The notes under the pieces were generated by a model. The model was not told the DNA's origin. It did no database searches and worked only from the letters and a program-made list of their open reading frames with translations. From NCBI GenBank assembly GCA_907165275.2, contig OU015661.1, positions 2,177,501-2,241,500 on the forward strand: 64,000 nt of DNA, given 5' to 3'. The translations under genes were made by a program, and so were the position numbers. The stretch comes from Zygaena filipendulae. Taxonomy: Eukaryota > Arthropoda > Insecta > Lepidoptera > Zygaenidae. This document shows, piece after piece, positions 55,863 through 64,000 of this stretch. Positions within the stretch are counted from its first letter, which is position 1, and every line of letters starts with the position of its first letter.

Positions 55863-56177
55863 AATACGACTATTTGACTATTTTTTTTATTTTTAGTCCG
55901 TCCTGTAGATTCATAAAAAAATATTAGGCGCGTCTTTTTTTAAGTAAGCAAAAAACGGAGATATGTTGAGTCAAAATTTTACGTGACGTACAATCAGGTG
56001 CAGTTTTTACCTGCATATGACGTTACGAGCCCCCACTCCCAAACTTTAACGCGACTGATCCAAGTAGGTATATTTTCATTAATTTGGAAAAGCAAAATAT
56101 ACGCGTTTTTTTTATTTTTTATTATCTAACTGACGGACTAAATAGAAGTTAGAAAAAAAATAGTCAAATAGTCTATT
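55863..56177. mobile_element. CRE-type foldback MITE, family B, copy 6 (sites decayed)
   Basis: Ends CTATTTGACTA and TAGTCAAATAGTCTATT; TTAGTCCGTCCTG and AACTGACGGACTAA inside. Opposite orientation to copy 1. The two central sites read TGACGTAC and TGACGTTA, so neither is intact. Confidence 0.7.
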
Positions 56178-56502
56178 ATAATTTTTTTGCAAAAAAAAAA
56201 CATAGATACGCGCGTTGAAATTATTTTCAGCGATACTGAAATTGCTCGCGTCTTGTACTTTTCTGAATTAATTCGCACTGATCAAATATTATGTAAATAT
56301 TTAGATTATTTAATTTTGTGTTTGACTATACTCAATATATGTGATTAGGTACCTATTATTTGCAATGATATTATAAGTATTAAAATATCATTGATTATTA
56401 CTTGGCTGACCTTTACTCAAATGTAATGTACCTATTGGTGGCAATTTATTATTAGATAATATACTTGCATTGTTGACCTACATAATATTGAATTATGTTA
56501 AA

Positions 56503-56790
56503 CTAGCTGTTCCCCGCGGTTTCACCCGCGTTAATTTCGGAGTTCGGAGAAAAGTACCCTATGTCCCTATGTACGTCCTATGTCCTGTTCGGGCCCTCTG
56601 ACAACGTAGGCTTGACTTTTTCCGACACTCCCAATAATTATCTTTATATTTTAAACAATTTATACAAAACCTTAACAAATCGTATAGGTACCTACTTCCT
56701 CATGAATCACTCTATCTATTGGTGAAATACGCATAAAAATCCGTCTAGTACTTTTTGAGTTTATCGTGAACAGACAGACTCAGTTTTACT
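56503..56790 (-). mobile_element. Truncated Helitron
   Basis: CTAGCTGTTCCCCGCGGTTT with a good hairpin, then GGAGTTCGGAGAAAAGTACC; joins at about 56620 to a different Helitron body (CCTCATGAATCACTCTATC). Confidence 0.6.
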
Positions 56791-56825
56791 ATATGAATAG
56801 TGATTGTTATTAACTACCTACGTGT

Positions 56826-56848
56826 TATATATATATATATATATATAT
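56826..56848. repeat. (AT)n microsatellite
   Basis: About eleven uninterrupted AT units. Confidence 0.9.
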
Positions 56849-56990
56849 GAGTGTTAAAAATAAATAGGTATTGTAATACACAAAAAAATATCCAAGAAAC
56901 GTGTTAGCAAGCTATGTAATGAAGCCCGCCCTCACACCACCTCTCATTAAAATGTCCTTAAAACAAATACATCCTTAGGTATATTATAAA

Positions 56991-57190
56991 CTAGCCGACC
57001 CACGCGGTTTCACCCGCGGTAATTTCGGAGTTCCCACGGGAATTATAGGATAAAATATAGTTATAAACCTTCCTACTGAATCACTCTTGGTTAAAACCGC
57101 ATCAAACTCCGTTGCGTAGTTTTAAAGATTTAAGCATACATAGGGATATAGGGACAGAGAAAGCGACTTTGTTTTATACTATATAGTGAT
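56991..57190 (-). mobile_element. Helitron variant
   Basis: CTAGCCGACCCACGCGGTTT then GGAGTTCCCACGGGAATTAT, AACCTTCCTACTGAATCACT and AAGCGACTTTGTTTTATAC. Same subfamily as 5372-5558. Confidence 0.65.
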
Positions 57191-57603
57191 AAGGCGAAGA
57201 GGGCAATGCAACGAGTCCTTCAAAAATATCTCTAGGTATATTTAAATTCGAAAGGTAAACTCGCTGACTAAATACGAAATCTAAAGAATTTATGGAGAGT
57301 AGAAATCAGCTAAGAAAGAATTTTACGGAGTTCCTGCGAAATCTATATTGATATTTTCAATTATTAATGTAGTTAAAATTATGTAATATGGAATAATAAA
57401 GCTATAAGTGTTAGTTGTAAAATTTGACAAGTTATACCTATATTATTAATTAAACTAATAAGGCCAGTCAACTGAGACAAAGTTTTCTTAAAATAGAAGA
57501 GGTGCTTCGACTACTCAGAAGCATCAATAAATTGTAAATCCATAATGACTATAAATAAATATCGTAATACCTATCAATTTATTAAAGATAATGGAAACTG
57601 AAG

Positions 57604-57816
57604 ACCTTAATATTATAAATGCGAAAGTAAGTTTGTTTGTTACGCTTTTATGTCTCAACGGCTCAACCATAGAGGTAAGAATACCAACCGATCATCACGA
57701 AATTTTGCATACGCAATATCAGGAGTACCTACAGAGACAGACATAGAGTACTTTTATCCCGGAATTCCCGCGGGAAAACCGACATTATCGCGGATAAAAC
57801 CGCGAGGAAAAGCTAG
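57604..57816 (+). mobile_element. Helitron (Lep1-like)
   Basis: CTTAATATTATAAATGCG at the start, GAGGAAAAGCTAG before T at the end, CCCGCGGGAAAACC inside. The region 57817-58367 after it is AT-rich with nothing recognised. Confidence 0.65.
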
Positions 57817-58367
57817 TACTACATAAAATTACTATCAATTATTTTAATCATTAAATTTAATTAATGTTTGTCGGTTGGTATATTCAAATTCCACTGGTGT
57901 TTTATCAATATTATCACAACTTGAGACCTATAGTCGAAAGTTCAAATCAAACAAGTTGTTGTGGAGAGAGCTTTTTAATTATTTATCTTCCTGTTTTCGC
58001 TTCCTAAAGTTATAAGCTTTATTATAAATATCATGTAATCTACATGCTAAGTTTCCAAGCTTTATTATGACATTTCTATGTAATATAAGGATATTACTCA
58101 TAGAGAACTAGTGTCATTCAAAATTAATGCCAACCGATGTGTGCGTGAGCCGCTATTTTTTCCCCGAATTCGATCCTCATAAGCCACAGTATGTGATGGT
58201 GTATTTTTTTTTCAATCAGTGCTTCCATACCATACCGTAGAATAAATAACCTTAAATTACCATTAATGTAAGGTTTTTCTATGGTATTAACCATACCTTA
58301 CTATAAAATAAGTAACTTAGTAAAAAATTTACTCTAATCTAATTGTTAAAACATTGAATTTTTTTTT

Positions 58368-58722
58368 ATGTCATAGGGAGCAAACGGGCAAGTGGTACAC
58401 CTGATGGTAAGTGATTACCGCCGCCCATGGACATCTGCAACACCAGAAGGCATGCAGGGTGCGTTGTCGACCTGGAATGGGGATGGGAACTGGCTTTCAA
58501 ATGGGGCTGCCGAAACACACCGTTAGGTGCTTGGCAACAGATTTGCAACTTGAAGGTGGTAGCTAGCCAGCCGCGCACTAGAAAGCGCCCTACCACCATG
58601 CTATGGTTTCCTCACGATGTTTTCCTCCACCGACAGCTCAAGCTCATTGTTAGGGTTTGAACCTACGCCGTGCGGCGTTTGATCCCAACGCACCAACCAC
58701 TGAGCTATCATCGCTGAAATTG
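58368..58722 (-). mobile_element. tRNA-derived SINE, well preserved
   Basis: Minus strand opens GATAGCTCAGTGGTTGG (A box) and 50 bases on has GTAGGTTCAAACCC (B box), a tRNA-like Pol III promoter. The body contains GGTGGTAGGGCGCTTTC, CTTTGAAAGCCAGTTCC-type and GCAGATGTCCATGGGCGGCG, and ends GTTTGCTCCC, a sequence common in lepidopteran repeats. The open frames on both strands here are repeat. Confidence 0.8.
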
Positions 58723-58889
58723 AACGAATTTAATCTACACATACCTACAGATAAATATAATTGAAGTGTCTGGTTGTTATTCCAAATTAACAGTTTTTAC
58801 TAAATGCATATGAAAGTATATACGGTACTCATGAAAAAAAAATTAATTTTTGTCTGTCTGTTTGTTCCTCGGTTCCTGGCTAATCTCTT

Positions 58890-59033
58890 AAACGGCTAGA
58901 CTGATTTTAACGGGACTTTTACTGGCAAATAGCTGATGTCATGAGGAGTAATTAGGCTACTTTTAGAAAAATAGTTCTTGCGGGAATCCCGAAACATACC
59001 TACGCGGTACTCGGGGTACAGCTAGTATTTCAT
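58890..59033 (+). mobile_element. Helitron end fragment
   Basis: TTGCGGGAATCCCGAAAC, CGCGGTACTCGGGGTACAGC and TAG before T. Confidence 0.5.
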
Positions 59034-59229
59034 ATCAAATTATGTTTCACGACAATTTATATTATCTGCTTGTCGTAATAAACTATTATATTGGCTCCGC
59101 GTCTATCTCTATTTGTCTAAGTTCTAACTAAACATACCTACACGTAGTTTATCATTTAATATCGGATGAGAGTTAATTCTGTACAAATAAGTTCTCTGCA
59201 ACAGCAAAAAAAAACGTAATTAGTTGGTA

Positions 59230-59380
59230 ATCCGCCTCCACACTAGATAGCCAGCCCCCACACGGCAGGCGCATGACGCGTGGCGAGCGAGTGGTGTGCG
59301 CGCGCGCCTCTGCCCGGATTGGTGGAGACGCTGCAGCACGTGCGTGTGATTTACGTCAATGCGATAATGAGGTCGATCAC
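59230..59380. other. GC-rich island, unassigned
   Basis: GACGCGTGGCGAGCGAGTGG, GTGCGCGCGCGCCTC and similar sequence stand out in an AT-rich setting. No matching donor or domain was found, so the 80-residue frame here is not called. Confidence 0.35.
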
Positions 59381-59398
59381 GATTTTTTTTTTTGCTTT

Positions 59399-59831
59399 TT
59401 AGGGTTCCGTACCCAAAGGGTAAAACGGGAGCCTATTACTAAGACTTCGCTGTCCGTCCATCCGTCCGTCATGTACGTACGTCACCAGGATGTAATGAAC
59501 CGCATAGTGAGATAGTTGAAATTTTCACAGATGATGTAGTTCTTTTGCCGCTATAACAACGAATACTAAAAATATTTTATTTAAGAGGGCCCATCCCATA
59601 CAACAAACGTGAATGTTTTTTTGCTCGTTTCTGCTCGATATTGATAACGGCAACGGGTAGACACTTGAAATATTCACAGAATATTTCGTTCTATATTCAC
59701 TTTAAAAATAAATAATTAAAATAAAATAAATATTTAAGAGGGGCTGAATACAGTAGACATGATTTTTTTTGACGTTTTTATAGATAATGGTACGAAACCC
59801 TTCGTGTACGAGTCCGACTCGCACTTGGCTG
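59399..59831. mobile_element. Lepidopteran interspersed repeat (GGGTTCCGTACCC type)
   Basis: Left edge TAGGGTTCCGTACCCAAAGG, right edge ATGGTACGAAACCCTTCGTG then GAGTCCGACTCGCACTTGGC. I know these phrases from many lepidopteran loci. Internal tandem (CCGTCCAT)-like units at 59451-59468. Non-coding. Confidence 0.7.
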
Positions 59832-59924
59832 CTTCTTGCAAATTCTCGATAAAGAAATCGTAAAGTTTATGGTAAATATTTCTATGACAGAATTGAATAA
59901 CACTGAAATTCTACGACGAGGATA

Positions 59925-60235
59925 ATCCTTACTATACAATATTTATAAATAAAAATGAATGTTTGTATATGTATATGTCCTCTATGCGTTTCTAAACCAT
60001 TGGTCCGATTGTGATAAAACTTTGGCGGGTTGTTCTGTCTGCATCCGCAAAGATTCCTGATATAAAGAGACCCTGCGGAAACTTTGAAACTCACGCGAAT
60101 GAATCTCTGAAACGGTTGGACCAATTAGCTCCTGCGGGAATTCCGAAACCCAGTAGTAAAGCGATAAGACCGCCATATGTAGGTATGCCTTAATTTATAA
60201 GATTTTTTGTAAACACACTAAAATTATTTTGGTGT
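59925..60235 (+). mobile_element. Helitron variant followed by a retroposon tail
   Basis: ATCCTTACTATACAATATTT, TCCTCTATGCGTTTCTAAAC and GGTCCGATTGTGATAAAAC match the odd body at 13991-14135 in reverse. At 60153 AAAGCGATAAGACCGCCAT switches to a retroposon 3' end. Confidence 0.6.
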
Positions 60236-60870
60236 GCAATAAGCGTACCTACCGTATGTACTTACATAAATGGGTGTGTATTTTAACCCTTTATTAATGT
60301 CACTCCTGTGTCTCATAGCAAAACATAGCAAAACTATTTTTTTTTTATTTCTAATAATATGTAAAAAAATATAATTTATACGATACATTATAGTTATAAA
60401 CAAATTATCGTCTTATTATTCCGGTGCATTGAGTGAAATATCTGAGGTACATATTAATCAACTCTTGAGAGGTTATTGATAACGATGAGAACCTAAGTCA
60501 CGTCTGTTTTATATACCTCCATATATTTAGACATAACACACCTTGACTTCGTGAGAATCACTCTTTTGGTAGAATATATTATGATAGAATTTATAAACTT
60601 ATTTCAAGTCTTCCAAAATTATGATCACTCTTCATTCGCATTTTCTGCTAATGTTTACATTGGCTTAGATTTAATCTACTTTTTAGAGAGGTATAATACT
60701 TTTTGTCTACCAATTCCACCTAAGACACGTCTGTGTTTGCGCAAGTCATATAATTTATCAAGTTACTAGACTACAGAGGAGAAAGACACTGCAAATCGCA
60801 ATTCATGTTTACAAAATCATGACAAAAAGCATCTAAAAATGTTTTGTATAATATGTTTACAATCACTTAC
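60236..60870. other. No gene recognised
   Basis: AT-rich sequence. A 72-codon open frame at 60551-60769 has no start context, splice partner or recognisable domain. Confidence 0.4.
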
Positions 60871-61661
60871 TAAGGCTAAGTTCACATGTAACGAGCGTAG
60901 ACGCGCGTTTTATAATCGTGCGACATCCTAATATTTACTTAACAACCGTTCAGATGCGCGCGCGTCAGCGAACGTCAACGCCGCGCTCAGAGAAAACGTT
61001 TCTAGACGCAGACGATGTAACGTCAGGTAGCTGATCAGTTGAGCGCGCGCTGAATAGTAGTACTAGTGTGCGTTCCGTGGGTTTGGGTGCGTTGTTTGGT
61101 TAAAATTTCACTCGTTTGAGTTGCAACCAAGCCACAGAACGATCGAGTTGTTTTTATAACCTCAAAATATTTGAAATTACACGCGCCATTTGTTTTCTCT
61201 CAACTCACATTGCGAATAAGACTGTTTTACATCCAATTATAATCTTTTTATGACTACGTCACTTCCCCTTTGTTTGTTAGAACTCCGATTGATTTCTTTT
61301 TCGACGAATCCGGTTTTTGGCGCAAACTTTGACACTTCTTAAACAATACATAGCTGTCAGAGTGAAAATTAACCTGCTTTGGAGATGGTTGTTTGGTTGC
61401 TGCACTCTGAGCCACGGAACGGGTGAAACTACGCTCTGACAGCTGTCAGAGTAAAATTTCACCAAGCCACAGAACGGGTTCAGAGCGCGCTCGAGCGCGT
61501 TCGAGTGCATTCGTGCGAATCCACGGAACGCGCCTCTAGTATAGTATTATAATATTATCTGTGTTAGTAGTGACGAGTACCTACTCTCAAACATGCGTTA
61601 AGCGCTCGTCGTCACATCTCTCTGTGCATTGACGCGCGTTATATGTGAACTTAGGCTAAGG
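60871..61661. mobile_element. 791 bp inverted-repeat element with a nested element
   Basis: Ends TAAGGCTAAGTTCACATGTA and ATATGTGAACTTAGGCTAAG, continuing to GCGTAGACGCGCG / GACGCGCGT. Much richer in CpG than its surroundings. A second element sits inside at 61058-61548. Confidence 0.75.
61058..61548. mobile_element. Nested MITE with CGTTCCGTGG ends
   Basis: AGTACTAGTGTGCGTTCCGT and ACGGAACGCGCCTCTAGTAT are inverted ends. Inside, CCACAGAACG and GCTGTCAGAGT are repeated in both orientations, so the element has layered inverted repeats. Confidence 0.7.
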
Positions 61662-61699
61662 TAGCTGTTTCCGACGCGCTACCTTCGTGCCGCAGCAGT

Positions 61700-64000
61700 A
61701 TATGAACATTGAAATTTTTTTTGGTCCGTCCATTAAATAATTCGATAATATCTCACATCGCGTTTATATTTTAATCACATAAAAAACTAAAAAATACTTG
61801 TACAATAACTTTATACTTTTCGAATGATGGGCTAAAAATAAAATAATGTCACCTAGCGGAGTCGGTATTCTCTCTGTAATTCTTTATTTCAGAATAAAAA
61901 AGTGTCCTGCTGTTAATCTTAGAGTTAGAACATAGGTAATCTATAGCTGATGCCTGTAGTTTCTGTTAAAATTCGAGGTTCCCTCGGGAACACTTTGTTC
62001 CTGGGTAATCTGCTTCTCCTCTTACTCAGAGATACTAGGTATACCTAGCGTCATATCAGTGAAAGAATTTATAGGCACTGGTCACCTGCAGAAATTACCC
62101 TCACAATTTAACAAACGACTTTTTCCTCTATAGTCTATCCCACCAAAAACATTTTCATGTAAAATGATGCCAAGACGAGCCCATAGGACGGGCACTGTCA
62201 AAAAGTTATCAGATCTCATGTAGAGCCAAGCTTATAACTCTACACACCCTAACTCTACAAAGCCTAACTTCTCAAACTCTACACCTTAGTCAGAATATAT
62301 GGCTTGGCCATTTCGCTCTATTCACATAAGTGTAAGGGGAAAAATTGATCCACTGTTAATTACTTTTCTGTTATACAAAGGTTCTTGCAGTAACAAAACG
62401 GTGAAGATATATATATGTGGGTTTGATAAGTCCGCTATTTACAACATATCCCGAGAATTTTGTTTATCTGGTATAATCCAAACCCAAGTTATAAGGGTTC
62501 AAAAAAACGACGAAGCGCTTCGAGAAAATAAGAAAGTAGGTAGTGCTCCTGCTTCGCTTGGCTCGTCTTGGCGATGAGATATAAGCAAGGGGGTGATTTG
62601 TCTACTTTTTTAACTATGTATAAAGATCTAGTTTTAATGACTCCTAGAACCAATTTTTAACACCGAATGGAATTTTATAAATTTAATAAATATTTATATA
62701 AATAAAACGAATACATAATCACATATCAATTTTTATTAAAACCTTTTCTGTTCATACGAAGCTTTGTATATTCATCTAATTACACCGATTTCTAACATTT
62801 TTTTTATCATTTATTATAATCATTGTAGGTATGTAACTTAAATTTAATTTACTCATAACTATTTTTTACACATAATTATTTCTATTAAAGTTTAATATAT
62901 TTTTATTCCATTCTCGTTTCTCAAGTCTAAAATTGTCTAAAATGACTTTTTTTCTATCGCAACATTTAAGATCGCCTACAATACGGCCCAATAGTAATTA
63001 AAAGGTAAGCGAACTTTTTAAGCAGTGCTGTGGGTTTTTAAAAATGAATAACAAATTAATAAAATGACTATAATTCCAAAAAAACATCGTACCTATTTAA
63101 AATTAACTATCGTTGATTAAAATATACTATTGCAATACAGTCTGCGTGAATTTATAGGTCAAGGCAAATTTGTTCAATCAAAAAAATAGAGTTTGTATAA
63201 AAAAAATAACTAGGTATATATCTGTCACACATAAATTAGGTATTTCGTCGGTTTATAATAAACGATGCTGAGGACAGCACTATATCTACGCATTTGCATT
63301 TTCTATATCTTCGGCATTTTACAAAATGCCATGCGTTCGTTTAAAACAGACGAATTAAACAATATGTCAACGAGATAATATAATCCACGACAGAATATGT
63401 AATAAGACCCGTATTTATGAATGTTACTCAATATCGATATAAACGTTATGTTATCAAAACATCGTTTATCTTGCTTATTGCACTGGAATATGACGGAGAT
63501 GAAGCGAAGAATTGAGACGGTACTTATGAACTTTGAGTAGGTAATGTTTATTAATACGGGCCGTAGAAGAGACAAGATAAAAGTGAAAATTGGGTAAAAT
63601 TTGACTGACGGACCTAATCAATAAATAATATTTGATGCGTTATATTTATGATAAATTTAAAATTTAAGAAATTGTGTCGGTATCACAACATAAGTAGGTG
63701 TAAGTGGTTAATTGTGGGTAACATTTTTTGTACAATAATTTACGGATTTATTATTAGGTTTTTTTAATGAACATGAACAGATGATTTAAGAGGTCACGCC
63801 ACTCACTATAGTAAAAATCGTAATATTTTCTAAGAATAAGTATGTGGGTATATTGGTCGTAAAAAATCAAGAGACATTTTTGCTTTTGATTAAACTTTCC
63901 TTTAAAAGACCAAAATTTTCGCTGTAATAATTTCGAAACTAAGGCAAAAATTTGGAGATAACTCTGTAGTAAACATAATTCCAAAACGAAAAAGGGCTGT
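61700..64000. other. Window end, no gene recognised
   Basis: A decayed family B relative (GGTCCGTCCATTAAATAATT to GATGGGCTAAAAATAAA) is at about 61722-61840. A Helitron scrap with GAGGTTCCCTCGGGAAC is at about 61975. The pair CAAGACGAGCCCATAG / GGCTCGTCTTGGCG, at 62170 and 62560, bounds a possible element of about 400 bp. From 62580 on the sequence is very AT-rich and unassigned. Confidence 0.4.

Noticed and set aside
58366..58660. 77-residue open frames on both strands
   Set aside because: They lie inside the tRNA-derived SINE.
59273..59515. 80-residue open frame in a GC-rich island
   Set aside because: Its second half is a known lepidopteran interspersed repeat; the first half shows no recognisable protein.
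1..64000. CRISPR arrays, rRNA genes, bacterial operons
   Set aside because: No regularly spaced repeats with unique spacers, no rRNA motifs, and clear intron-bearing insect genes.

Overview
This is nuclear DNA from a moth or butterfly (Lepidoptera). It is AT-rich, its genes are interrupted by introns, and it is packed with repeat types typical of lepidopteran genomes: short Helitrons with a CCGCGG hairpin ending in CTAG, long foldback MITEs, tRNA-derived SINEs and non-LTR element tails. I cannot name the species from the sequence.

The protein-coding content I can support is a tandem pair of alkaline phosphatase (ALP) genes, both on the minus strand. Gene 1 (864-15472, nine coding exons, 502 residues) has a signal peptide and all catalytic residues but stops right after the core domain, so it is predicted to be a secreted, soluble ALP. 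Gene 2 (20765-42147, eight coding exons, 564 residues) has a signal peptide, the full active site and a hydrophobic C-terminal tail typical of a GPI-anchored ALP. This matches the soluble/membrane pair of tandem ALP genes known from Bombyx mori. Every exon junction closes in phase. The two genes differ by two introns: gene 2 has one inside the block that is a single exon (exon 6) in gene 1, and gene 1 has one inside the block that is a single exon (exon 7) in gene 2.

At 49242-49290 lies a third signal-peptide exon on the minus strand, with a TATA box about 107 bp before its ATG and a perfect GTAAGT donor in phase 1. It could splice to gene 2 exon 2 and be a second promoter that swaps the signal peptide. 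A further possible first exon with a TATA box lies on the plus strand at 29179-29273, but I found no continuation.

Layout: 1-863 is gene 1 3' flank; 864-15472 gene 1 (9.8 kb first intron full of Helitrons and MITEs); 15473-20764 intergenic; 20765-42147 gene 2, with introns loaded with MITEs; 42148-49241 a repeat-rich stretch holding a decayed piggyBac transposon with a Helitron inside it; 49242-49404 the extra first exon and its promoter; 49405-64000 no gene recognised, only repeats, nested MITEs and hairpins. The most unusual repeat is a foldback MITE family (six near-complete copies) that carries palindromic TGACGTCA sites; eleven exact octamers occur in the window.
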